Assembly: GCA_027488335.1 (NCBI GenBank)
Contig: JAIYBU010000219.1
Span: forward strand, 1-64,000
Source: Cytophagaceae bacterium
GTDB lineage: Bacteria; Bacteroidota; Bacteroidia; Cytophagales; Spirosomataceae
Length of the DNA: 64,000 nucleotides
Direction: 5' to 3'
The translations under genes were made by a program, and so were the position numbers. Below the pieces are notes generated by a model, which saw only the letters and a list, made by a program, of their open reading frames with translations, did not search any database and was not told the DNA's origin. Positions 44,489-52,767 of the stretch are shown piece after piece. Within the stretch, counting starts at the first letter, position 1. Every line of letters starts with the position of its first letter.

Positions 44489-45391
44489 ATGCAAATCGGA
44501 CTCGTAGGACTCGGTAAAATGGGTTATAATTTGGCTTTAAATCTAAGAAACAACAATTATGAAGTAGTTGCTCATGATGTAAATGAAGCATCGGTTGCTA
44601 AAATCGGGGAAGAAGGCGGTATTTTTGGAGCATATTCATTAGAAAGTCTATGTAGTAAACTCCAAGGACGTAGAGTAATTTGGTTGATGGTTCCATCGGG
44701 CGAAATCGTAGATGGCGTTATCGAAGAATTAAGCGAATATTTGAAGCCAAAAGATATTGTTATTGATGGCGGAAATTCAAACTTCAAAGATTCGGTAAGA
44801 AGGTATAACACCCTAAAAGCCAAACAAATTGAGTTTCTCGATTGCGGCACAAGCGGAGGTACAAGTGGAGCATTAAACGGAGCGTGTACAATGATTGGTG
44901 GCGATAAATCCACTTTTGAATATGTAGAGAAGGTTTTCAAAGATATTTCTCTCGAAAACGGTTATCTCTACACAGGCGAAGCAGGTAGCGGACATTTTGT
45001 AAAAATGGTACACAACGGTATCGAATACGGTATGATGCAAGCCATTGCAGAAGGTTTTGAGGTTTTCGACAAATCGAACTACGACCTTGATTTTGAGGCG
45101 GTTGCTAAACTTTTTAATCATGGTTCAGTAGTACGTGGTTGGTTAATGGAGTTAACCGAAAATGCTTTTAGAAAAGATGCAAAACTCGATGCCATCAAAG
45201 GAATCATGCACTCATCAGGCGAAGGAAAATGGACACTCGAAACAGCTCTCGATATGGGTGTTGCTACACCAGTAATCGCACTTTCTTTAATGATGCGTTA
45301 TCGTTCACAACAGACCGATACATTTTCAGGAAAAGTTGTGGCAGCTCTAAGAAACGAATTTGGCGGACACGCAGTTGAGAAAAATGAGTGA
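44489..45391 (+). CDS. gnd: 6-phosphogluconate dehydrogenase (short, decarboxylating type)
   Basis: Oxidises 6-phosphogluconate to ribulose-5-phosphate and CO2. The 300-residue protein is the short form (YqeC/GndA-like), lacking the extra C-terminal domain of the 470-residue enzyme. The NAD(P) fold begins IGLVGLGKMGYNLALNL; substrate motifs are DGGNSNFKDS, CGTSGGTSGALNGACTMIGG and the catalytic GHFVKMVHNGIEYGMMQ (Lys and Asn). With the gluconokinase next door it converts gluconate into pentose phosphate. Its ATG sits at the edge of a repeat element, which may have replaced its original leader. Confidence 0.95.
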   Translation: MQIGLVGLGKMGYNLALNLRNNNYEVVAHDVNEASVAKIGEEGGIFGAYSLESLCSKLQGRRVIWLMVPSGEIVDGVIEELSEYLKPKDIVIDGGNSNFKDSVRRYNTLKAKQIEFLDCGTSGGTSGALNGACTMIGGDKSTFEYVEKVFKDISLENGYLYTGEAGSGHFVKMVHNGIEYGMMQAIAEGFEVFDKSNYDLDFEAVAKLFNHGSVVRGWLMELTENAFRKDAKLDAIKGIMHSSGEGKWTLETALDMGVATPVIALSLMMRYRSQQTDTFSGKVVAALRNEFGGHAVEKNE

Positions 45392-45392
45392 G

Positions 45393-45530
45393 TTTTGAAT
45401 GAGTGAACGATAGAATATTTTAATTGAATTAGATAAAATCATTAGTTCTATTCTCTTATTCACTCATTACGAACGGGCGGCAAACCGCTTAAAAATTGAT
45501 TCTATCATTCCATCATTCACTCATTCAAAA
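45393..45530. repeat. MITE-like element with GAATGAGTGAA ends, abutting gluconokinase
   Basis: Left end TTTTGAATGAGTGAACGATA and the complement of the right end, TTTTGAATGAGTGAATGAT, form inverted repeats about 138 bp apart, with a further inverted copy inside (TTATTCACTCATTA). The right end stops exactly at the TTG start codon of the kinase. Length and placement parallel the element before gnd, although the sequences are unrelated. Confidence 0.7.
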
Positions 45531-46934
45531 TTGTATTTCACAGGACTTGACATAGGCACAACCAGCACAAAAGCCGTTGTTTTTAATATTTCGGGCAACG
45601 TTCTAACACAAAAGAGCATTTCTTATGAAATGTTTCATCATCACCCCAATTGGAGTGAGCAAAATCCAGACGAAATCTATGCAGCCGTAATAGAATGTTT
45701 AGCTTTTCTGGATAAACGTTCCTTACTCGAAACACTGAGTATATCATCGGCCATGCACAGCATTATGGCAGTTGATGAAAACGGGAAACCTCTCACAAAC
45801 CTAATGGTTTGGGCAGATAATCGTGCTATTGAAATTGGAAATAAGCTAAAAGAAAGCTCCGTAGGTCAAGAAATCTATCATCGAACTGGTACTCCTATTC
45901 ATCCTTTTTCTTTTCTCTGTAAAATTTTGTGGTTGAAAGAAAACGAGCCCGAAGTTTTTGTAAAAGCTCATAAATTTATAGGCATCAAAGAATACATTTG
46001 GCATAAAATCTTTGGCGAATACGAAATAGATGAATCACTTGCCTCGGCTACGGGCATGATGAATATCCAAGATTTATGCTGGGATACCAAAGCCTTAGAT
46101 TTGGTCGGAATAGGGAAGGAAAAACTACCCAAAATAGTTCCGACGACCTTTTCTCGAACCAAACAAGATAAAAAATACTTCATCGGTGGAGCCGACGGCC
46201 CTCTGGCCAATCTTGGTACTGGAGCAATGGGTAAAAATAAGTTGGCTTTCACGATGGGTACGAGCGGAGCCGTTAGAATTTGTGTGGACGAATACTACAC
46301 CGACCCACAAATGCGAACTTTCAATTATTTACTGACTTCAACCCAACACGTTGTAGGCGGAGCAACAAATAATGGTGCTGTGGTGATGCAATGGCTGAAA
46401 GAACAAATCTTACAAACCAATATTTCGACCGAAGAATTGATAGAAAAGGCTCAAAAAACTCCCGTAGGAGCAGAGAACCTTTTATTTTTGCCTTACATTT
46501 TAGGAGAAAGAGCTCCCGTTTGGAATGCTAACGCTAAAGGTGTTTTTTTCGGATTAAGCATCAATCACACCCAGACACACTTGACCCGAGCAGTTATGGA
46601 AGGATTGATTTTGAATCTCTACTCAGTCGGAAAAGTGTTGATGGAGAGATTTCCAGTGGACGAAATCTGTGCCAGCGGAGGTTTTGCCAAAAGTGATTTT
46701 TGGTTACAACTCGTAGCCGATATTTTTCAGAAAAAAGTCGTCATCACTGATAATGTCGAAGGTTCGGCATGGGGGGCAGTACTTTTAGCTTTGAAAGGTT
46801 TAGGCTTAGAAGCAACAATTTCAGCCCAATCCACCTCAAAGGTGTTTTTACCAGATACCACCAAAGCTAAAATTTATGACCAATTACACCAAAAGTTTGA
46901 GCGTTTGTACATAAAACTCCAAGACGAATTCTAA
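45531..46934 (+). CDS. gntK: Gluconokinase (FGGY family), TTG start
   Basis: A 467-residue FGGY kinase that would phosphorylate D-gluconate to 6-phosphogluconate, the substrate of the gnd product upstream. The phosphate loop GLDIGTTSTKAVVF is intact at residues 5-18. Sugar-site segments are SAMHSIMAVDENGKP and WADNRAIEIG; the catalytic Asp is in GGADGPLANLG; adenosine-site segments are GTSGAVRICV and ASGGFAKSDFW. TTG at 45531 is chosen because the next ATG lies beyond the phosphate loop and upstream sequence is repeat. A perfect terminator follows. Confidence 0.9.
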   Translation: MYFTGLDIGTTSTKAVVFNISGNVLTQKSISYEMFHHHPNWSEQNPDEIYAAVIECLAFLDKRSLLETLSISSAMHSIMAVDENGKPLTNLMVWADNRAIEIGNKLKESSVGQEIYHRTGTPIHPFSFLCKILWLKENEPEVFVKAHKFIGIKEYIWHKIFGEYEIDESLASATGMMNIQDLCWDTKALDLVGIGKEKLPKIVPTTFSRTKQDKKYFIGGADGPLANLGTGAMGKNKLAFTMGTSGAVRICVDEYYTDPQMRTFNYLLTSTQHVVGGATNNGAVVMQWLKEQILQTNISTEELIEKAQKTPVGAENLLFLPYILGERAPVWNANAKGVFFGLSINHTQTHLTRAVMEGLILNLYSVGKVLMERFPVDEICASGGFAKSDFWLQLVADIFQKKVVITDNVEGSAWGAVLLALKGLGLEATISAQSTSKVFLPDTTKAKIYDQLHQKFERLYIKLQDEF

Positions 46935-46954
46935 AATACGGTCCATTTCAATCT

Positions 46955-47004
46955 CCGAGCGATTATTTAATGTTATATTTCATTAAATAATCGCTCGGTT
47001 TTTT
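46955..47004 (+). terminator. Terminator of the susCD-gnd-gntK unit
   Basis: Arms CCGAGCGATTATTTAATG (46955-46972) and CATTAAATAATCGCTCGG (46981-46998) form a perfect 18-bp stem with an 8-base loop and six T. It marks the end of the gluconate operon. Confidence 0.92.
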
Positions 47005-47062
47005 GTTGGAATCAAATAAATGATGCAAATTCATTGCTTAAAACTATTCATTTATTCTGACC

Positions 47063-47872
47063 ATGAATCGCAAAGACTTTATCAAACAAATATCATTTGC
47101 TACATTCCTATTGGCCGATGGCAGTATTATTCCTGCATTTGCCAAAAACCTATCTTCCAAAAAATCAAAACTTCGGTTCGTAGTAGCATCCGACGGGCAT
47201 TTTGGTCAGCCCAAAACTGATTACAAAGCATACTTTGAGACTTTTGTCAACAATGTTAATGCTCAACACCGTGAGCAAAAATTTGACTTTTGCGTAATCA
47301 ATGGCGATATTATTCACGATGATATAAACTTCTTATCAACCGCAAAAAATCACTTCGATGACCTCGAAATGCCCTATTTTGTTACGCAAGGCAACCATGA
47401 CCACGCAACACCTGAGCAATGGGAGCGAGTTTGGGGTGTGCCTGTCAACTACGATTATGTGTTAGGAAACAACGCTTTTTTGTTCGGTACGACTTCAAAC
47501 GTGGAAGGGAAATACCTTCCACCCAATATTGAATGGTTTAAAACGAAACTCGATGAACATAAAAAGAAGAAAAATATCTTTATTTTCATACACATCACGC
47601 CCGTAAAATGGACTGATAATGCCGTAGATAGTAAGGAGTTTCAAGAATTGCTGAAACAATATAAAAATGTGCGAGCGGTTTTCAATGGCCATGACCACGA
47701 CCAAGAAAATGTAAAAATGCACGAAGGTATTCCGTATATGTTCGATTCTCACATCGGCGGAAACTGGGGAACAACTTATCGAGGATACCGAATTGTAGAA
47801 TTACAGCAAGAAAACAAGCTTCTCACCTACATCATGAACCCAACTATCAAAATCAACGAAGCAACTGTGTGA
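47063..47872 (+). CDS. Exported calcineurin-like metallophosphoesterase
   Basis: A 269-residue phosphoesterase. The N-terminus MNRKDFIKQISFATFLLADG looks like a Tat-type signal with an Arg-Lys pair. The two-metal site is complete: ASDGHFG (Asp, His), INGDIIHDD (Asp), QGNHDHA (Asn, His), a His in FIHITPVKW and FNGHDHDQ (His, His). Substrate unknown; members of this class hydrolyse phosphate mono- or diesters in the periplasm. It is followed 36 bp on by a second Tat-signal gene, with which it is likely cotranscribed, but separated from the gluconate genes by a strong terminator. Confidence 0.9.
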   Translation: MNRKDFIKQISFATFLLADGSIIPAFAKNLSSKKSKLRFVVASDGHFGQPKTDYKAYFETFVNNVNAQHREQKFDFCVINGDIIHDDINFLSTAKNHFDDLEMPYFVTQGNHDHATPEQWERVWGVPVNYDYVLGNNAFLFGTTSNVEGKYLPPNIEWFKTKLDEHKKKKNIFIFIHITPVKWTDNAVDSKEFQELLKQYKNVRAVFNGHDHDQENVKMHEGIPYMFDSHIGGNWGTTYRGYRIVELQQENKLLTYIMNPTIKINEATV

Positions 47873-47908
47873 TATTTACCCATTTTATTCAACCTTTATA
47901 ATAAACTA

Positions 47909-48958
47909 ATGAATGAATTTTTAACCCGTCGGAATTTCTTAAAAATTACAGGAATCACGACTGCCATTTCGGCTTTTCCAGAAGTCAGCTTTGGCAAAAA
48001 CGATGAAATCATCATCGGACACAACACACACAAATACCGAGTAAAAGTTGGTTGGGGTGTTTTGGATGCTGGGAAAAACCCTGTGAATGACTGCCACGAA
48101 ATGGTAGAAGATGCCAAAGGCCGCCTAATTATGCTCGGCAACGAAACCAAAAACAATGTATTGATTTATGATAAGTCGGGAAAATTGCTCGAAACTTGGG
48201 GAACAAGTTATATTGGCGGTCACGGGCTTACGCTCTTGAATGAAGGTGGTGAACAGTTTTTGTTGATTTGCGATACTGACCGCCATCAAGTTATCAAAAC
48301 GGATTTGAAAGGAAAAGAGATTTTCAAGATTGAATATCCAAAAGAAACGGGCGTTTATGACCACCCAGCTCAGTTTAAACCAACCGAAAGTGCCGTAAAC
48401 CCTGCCAATGGCGATATTTTTGTAACGGATGGCTATGGCCTGAACTATGTCATTCAATACGATTCAAAAGGCAAGTATATTCGTCATTGGGGCGGTGGCG
48501 GTGATGGTCTTGATAAATTCAAGTGTAATCACGGCATAGTGGTTGATACCCGAAATAAGCAAAACCCAACACTGATAGTTACTTCAAGAATTGAAAACTG
48601 TTGGAAACGATTCACGCTTGATGGTAAATATATTTCTACAATTGCGTTGCCAGGCACTTACATTTGTCGCCCAGTAATCAAAGGTGAAAATCTATATGGT
48701 GCAGCATTCCGCTCAACGTCAGATTCTTATCCGAACTCTGGCTATATCACAATTTTGGACAAAAACGACCGAGTTGTTTCAACCCCAGGCGGAAGTGAGC
48801 CAATTTATCAAAACAATCAACTTCAAGAACAACGTAAACAAGACCCATTTAAGGTTTTCTTGCACCCACACGATGTCTGTGTAGATAGCAACGATAATAT
48901 TTATGTGCCACAATGGGCTTCTCGTAAAACTTATCCAATTATGTTGGAGCGAGTTTAG
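47909..48958 (+). CDS. Tat-exported NHL-repeat six-bladed propeller protein
   Basis: A 349-residue protein with a twin-arginine signal (LTRRNFLKITGITTAISAFP). The mature part has NHL-type propeller strands: DAKGRLIMLGNETKNNVLIYD, NPANGDIFVTDGYGLNYVIQYD, GKYIRHWGGGGDGLDKFKCNHGI and HPHDVCVDSNDNIYVPQWA. This layout resembles the peptidylglycine lyase propeller and 6-bladed proteins of unknown role. No catalytic residues can be assigned. Tat export suggests it folds or binds a cofactor before export. It probably acts with the metallophosphatase upstream. Confidence 0.85.
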   Translation: MNEFLTRRNFLKITGITTAISAFPEVSFGKNDEIIIGHNTHKYRVKVGWGVLDAGKNPVNDCHEMVEDAKGRLIMLGNETKNNVLIYDKSGKLLETWGTSYIGGHGLTLLNEGGEQFLLICDTDRHQVIKTDLKGKEIFKIEYPKETGVYDHPAQFKPTESAVNPANGDIFVTDGYGLNYVIQYDSKGKYIRHWGGGGDGLDKFKCNHGIVVDTRNKQNPTLIVTSRIENCWKRFTLDGKYISTIALPGTYICRPVIKGENLYGAAFRSTSDSYPNSGYITILDKNDRVVSTPGGSEPIYQNNQLQEQRKQDPFKVFLHPHDVCVDSNDNIYVPQWASRKTYPIMLERV

Positions 48959-48995
48959 TGGTACTTAATCTTACCAAGAAATAGCCTAAACGAAC

Positions 48996-49093
48996 AAAAT
49001 TTGTGGTAAATTTGTATTTTAATACAGACAAAAGTAGCCTAAAATAGTTAAACTACTTATTGGCTTACAAATACTTGATTTACCACAAATTTT
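48996..49093. repeat. 98-bp inverted repeat forming the mutS2 leader
   Basis: Arms AAAATTTGTGGTAAAT (48996-49011) and ATTTACCACAAATTTT (49078-49093) are perfect complements. An inner AAGTAG/CTACTT pair lies between. The right arm ends one base before the mutS2 ATG, so pairing would bury the ribosome binding region. Confidence 0.75.
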
Positions 49094-49094
49094 C

Positions 49095-51536
49095 ATGCTT
49101 TACCCCCAAAATATAGAACAAAAGTTAGGTTTCGATAAAATCCGTGAACACATAGCCGAGCATTGCGTGAGTTCGCTCGGGAGAGCTTTTGTCGAAAAAA
49201 TTCGTTTTTCTGATGATTTCAAGATAATCGACCGTTTGCATCGCCAAGCGGCCGAGTTTAAGTTGATTCTACAAACCGAGTCTGATTTTCCGCAACAGAA
49301 TTATATTGATGTCAGCGAAGCCCTTTCAAGAGCAGCCATCGAAGGTGCCTTTGTGAGCGAAGAGCAATTTTTTGAGATAAAACTCTCGCTTCGCACGATT
49401 CAGCAAATCATTCATTTCTTTAAAGTAAAAGAAGACCACATCTATCCAGAACTCAAAACACTCGTTACGAATTCACTGCCCGTTTTAGCCGATGGAAAAA
49501 GTAGTGCCGATGGTTGGGCAGCGGTGATTTCACAAATTGATAAAATCATTGATGAGCGAGGAAAAGTACGAGATAACGCCTCTCCCGAATTAATGGATAT
49601 TCGTCGTCGATTGATTTCTGAACAAAGCGATTTACGTAAAACGTTGGAGCGAATCCTCCGTACTGCCCGTAATAGTGGTTGGATTGGCGATGAAATGTCG
49701 CTCACGGTGCGTGATGGCCGCATGGTGATTCCGATTTTGTCTGAACATAAGCGTAAAGTCAAAGGTTTTGTGCATGACGAATCGGCAACTGGACAAATGG
49801 CGTTTATTGAGCCTGCCGAAGTTTTAGAAGCCAACAACGAAATCCGAGATTTAGAAGCCCGTGAGCGTCGAGAAATCGTTAAGATTTTAGAGCGTTTGAC
49901 AGATTTCATTCGCCCGCACGTACCTGCCTTGCGTAAAGCCTATCTCTTTCTCGGAATCATAGATTTTATTGGTGCAAAAGCCAAGTTTGCCTTAGAAATT
50001 GATGCAACTGCCCCACTTTTGGTCGAAAATCAAGCCCTTGAATGGTACAGAGCTAAACATCCACTTTTATATCTATCTTTCAAGAAACAAAGTAAAAGTG
50101 TTATACCACTAAGTATCAAACTCGATAAAGACAATCGAATTGTGCTGGTTTCTGGCCCCAACGCAGGTGGAAAATCGGTCATGCTCAAAACCATTGGTTT
50201 AGTGCAGTACATGGCTCAATGTGGTTTGCTCGTGCCAGTTTCGCCCGATTCAAAAGTGGGCGTTTTTAAAAATATTTTCATTGATATTGGCGATGAACAA
50301 AGCATCGAAAACGACCTAAGTACGTATAGTTCGCACCTCACTAACATGAAACACTTTGTGAATTTTTCAAATAAATTTACTTTGTTTCTGATTGATGAGT
50401 TTGGCACTGGAACTGAGCCAAGTTTGGGCGGTGCAATTGCCGAATCGATTTTGGAGCAATTACTGAAATCGAATGCTCATGGCGTAATCAACACGCACTA
50501 TACAAATCTGAAAGTTTTTGCCGATAAACATAATGGAACAGTAAACGGTGCAATGAAATTTGATGCCGAGCATTTAGAACCACTCTACGAACTCGAAATC
50601 GGAAAACCTGGTAGTTCGTTTGCGTTGGAGGTAGCTCAAAAAATTGGTTTATCGAAACAAATCGTTGATAATGCCAAGCGAAAACTCGGCACACAGCAGA
50701 TTGATTTCGAGAAATTGATAAAAGAACTGGAGATTGAGCGAAAAGTTTTTTCAGAAAAAAACAAAGAATTTATTGAGAAAAACCAAAAACTCACCACTAC
50801 TCTTGAGCAATATACAGGTTTGAAAAGCTTTTTAGAAATTGAGAAAAAGAAGATTTTGAATGAAGCTAAAGCCCAAGCAAAAGAATTACTGAAAGAAGCA
50901 AACCGCAAAATAGAAAATACAATTCGTGAAATAAAAGAAGGTAAAGCCGAAAAAGACATCACGAAGCTGATTCGTCAAGAACTTCAAGAATTTGAGCAAA
51001 AAGAGTTGAAACTACAAAAAGTAGAAGAAACCAAAGCCCCCGCTGGCGAAGAATGGGAAGCGGGAAGCGGAGATATTGGCGTAAATGATTATGTGAGGAT
51101 CAAAGGTCAGCCAACAATTGGGCAAGTTTTAGCCATCAAAGGAAAAGATATTGAAGTGGCTATTGGTGAGCTTAAAACCAACATCAAGCTCAATCGTTTG
51201 GAGAAAATGAGCAAGAAAGAGTATAAAGAGGCCACCAAAGAAAGTCCCAAAGCCAAAGTTTCGGGCATTGATATGAATGAAAAAATGGTCAACTTTAGCT
51301 TTAATATTGATTTACGAGGTAAACGCAGCGAAGAAGCCCTCGGCGAAGTGGATAGTTTAATGAATGATGCCATTATGCTCGGCTACCCCGAACTACGCAT
51401 TGTTCATGGCAAAGGTGATGGTATTTTACGCACGCTTATTCGTCAGCATTTACGAGGCTATAAGCAAGTTTCAAGTACCTCTGACGAACACGCCGACCGT
51501 GGTGGGCAGGGCGTTACGATTGTGAAGATGAAATGA
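49095..51536 (+). CDS. mutS2: Endonuclease MutS2
   Basis: An 813-residue MutS homologue that acts on recombination intermediates and stalled ribosomes, not on mismatch repair. Order: helical core and clamp (about 1-320), ATPase domain with Walker A GPNAGGKS (354-361) and Walker B TLFLIDEFGTGTEP, a long coiled coil (about 540-650), and a C-terminal Smr nuclease domain with DLRGKRSEEAL and RIVHGKGDGILR. The leader contains a long inverted repeat. It is convergent with recF; a perfect palindrome lies between their stops. Confidence 0.95.
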   Translation: MLYPQNIEQKLGFDKIREHIAEHCVSSLGRAFVEKIRFSDDFKIIDRLHRQAAEFKLILQTESDFPQQNYIDVSEALSRAAIEGAFVSEEQFFEIKLSLRTIQQIIHFFKVKEDHIYPELKTLVTNSLPVLADGKSSADGWAAVISQIDKIIDERGKVRDNASPELMDIRRRLISEQSDLRKTLERILRTARNSGWIGDEMSLTVRDGRMVIPILSEHKRKVKGFVHDESATGQMAFIEPAEVLEANNEIRDLEARERREIVKILERLTDFIRPHVPALRKAYLFLGIIDFIGAKAKFALEIDATAPLLVENQALEWYRAKHPLLYLSFKKQSKSVIPLSIKLDKDNRIVLVSGPNAGGKSVMLKTIGLVQYMAQCGLLVPVSPDSKVGVFKNIFIDIGDEQSIENDLSTYSSHLTNMKHFVNFSNKFTLFLIDEFGTGTEPSLGGAIAESILEQLLKSNAHGVINTHYTNLKVFADKHNGTVNGAMKFDAEHLEPLYELEIGKPGSSFALEVAQKIGLSKQIVDNAKRKLGTQQIDFEKLIKELEIERKVFSEKNKEFIEKNQKLTTTLEQYTGLKSFLEIEKKKILNEAKAQAKELLKEANRKIENTIREIKEGKAEKDITKLIRQELQEFEQKELKLQKVEETKAPAGEEWEAGSGDIGVNDYVRIKGQPTIGQVLAIKGKDIEVAIGELKTNIKLNRLEKMSKKEYKEATKESPKAKVSGIDMNEKMVNFSFNIDLRGKRSEEALGEVDSLMNDAIMLGYPELRIVHGKGDGILRTLIRQHLRGYKQVSSTSDEHADRGGQGVTIVKMK

Positions 51537-51540
51537 TTTT

Positions 51541-51568
51541 GTAGAGGCGTTGCATGCAACGCCTCTAC
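51541..51568. repeat. Perfect 28-bp palindrome covering the recF stop codon
   Basis: The left half GTAGAGGCGTTGCA (51541-51554) is followed directly by its exact complement. The minus-strand recF stop TAG (51567-51565) lies within it. It ends with CTAC and begins with GTAG, as do the TGTAG-type elements. It is likely a bidirectional terminator for mutS2 and recF. Confidence 0.85.
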
Positions 51569-52647
51569 TTCGTTCTGATATAATTTATTTCAGCCTTTAC
51601 ATTTTCCAGAATCTTTTCAGTTCGTTCGGGGCGAGCATCCGAAATAAAAACCTGCCCCAAAACCTGATTATCAATGCTTTCTATTAATTTCTGAATCCTG
51701 CGGTCATCGAGTTTATCAAAAATATCATCTAAAAGTAAAATAGGTTTCACTTCTCTAAACTCTTCCAGCATCTCAAATTGTGCCAAACGTAATGCCATCA
51801 CAAACGATTTTTGTTGTCCTTGCGAACCAAATTTTTTGACAGGATAACGGTCGATTTCAAAGACATAATCGTCTTTATGAATTCCCTTTGTGGTGCGTTG
51901 GGCTTTTATGTCAGTTTGTCGGTTCAATCGAAACTCCTTCACAAAGTTGCCACTCGCCACTTCTGATTCGTAAATAATTTCTACTTCTTCACGGCCTTCC
52001 CCTAAAATTTGATAATGTTTTTTGAAAATTGGCAGAAATTTTTCGATGAAGTTTTTACGCTGCTCAAAAATTCGGATGGCGAGTTTCACCAAGGGGTCTG
52101 AGTAAGTATCGAGCAAATCTTGGTCGAGGAAATTTCGCTCAAAGAAAATTTTCAGAAGGCTATTCCGCTGGTCGAGAAGTTTATTATAATGTTGATAATC
52201 AGTCAGATAATCATTATCCATCTGCGAAAGTACTCCATCAAAAAAACGACGACGCCCTTCGCTCCCATCTTTTATCAATTCGGTATCGTCGGGAGCAATC
52301 AAAACTACGGGAAATTGGCCAATGTGGTCAGACAAACGTTCATAAGACTTTTTATCATGTAGCAACACTTTCTTCTGGCCACGTTGAATAGAACAAGTAA
52401 TTTGATGCTTCTTCTCTCCTTTCCTAAAAATCCCGTCAATCATCATTACATCGGCATCATGATTGATATTGAGAGCATCTTGGCTATGAATGGCACTTTT
52501 GCTCAACGCCAAAAAATAGACCGCATCGAGCAAATTTGTTTTTCCACTGCCATTTTCGCCCACAATACAATTCACCTGACTCGAAAATGTAAAGTTTGCT
52601 TCTTCGTAATTTTTGAAATTTGAAAGATATAATTTATCTAAAAACAT
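51565..52647 (-). CDS. recF: DNA replication and repair protein RecF
   Basis: Loads RecA at single-strand gaps as part of the RecFOR pathway. From MFLDKLYLSNFKNYEEANFT at 52647 the protein has 360 residues, the usual size; the six codons further upstream are a less likely start. Walker A is GENGSGKTN (30-38), the signature region KSFVMALRLAQFEM, and Walker B KPILLLDDIFDKLD, then the D-loop. The stop codon is formed by a palindromic repeat, and the last residues (INYIRTK) may therefore be derived. It is not beside dnaA or dnaN here, unlike the classic origin order. Confidence 0.95.
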   Translation of the reverse strand: MFLDKLYLSNFKNYEEANFTFSSQVNCIVGENGSGKTNLLDAVYFLALSKSAIHSQDALNINHDADVMMIDGIFRKGEKKHQITCSIQRGQKKVLLHDKKSYERLSDHIGQFPVVLIAPDDTELIKDGSEGRRRFFDGVLSQMDNDYLTDYQHYNKLLDQRNSLLKIFFERNFLDQDLLDTYSDPLVKLAIRIFEQRKNFIEKFLPIFKKHYQILGEGREEVEIIYESEVASGNFVKEFRLNRQTDIKAQRTTKGIHKDDYVFEIDRYPVKKFGSQGQQKSFVMALRLAQFEMLEEFREVKPILLLDDIFDKLDDRRIQKLIESIDNQVLGQVFISDARPERTEKILENVKAEINYIRTK

Positions 52648-52767
52648 TATAAGCGATTTTGACAACCCGAAAAGTTGTCCTATAAATTAAGGCGAAATTT
52701 AGGCATTTTTCCCTAAAGTTTAGTTTATTTGTAATCCTAATACTTACTAAACCTATTAAATGTTCTG

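Noticed and set aside
44351-45531. Classical transposon carrying gnd (inverted elements on both sides)
   Set aside because: The elements at 44356 and 45393 have unrelated ends, and no transposase is present.
49442-49909. 155-codon minus-strand frame inside mutS2
   Set aside because: Antisense to conserved MutS2 sequence with no domain or promoter.
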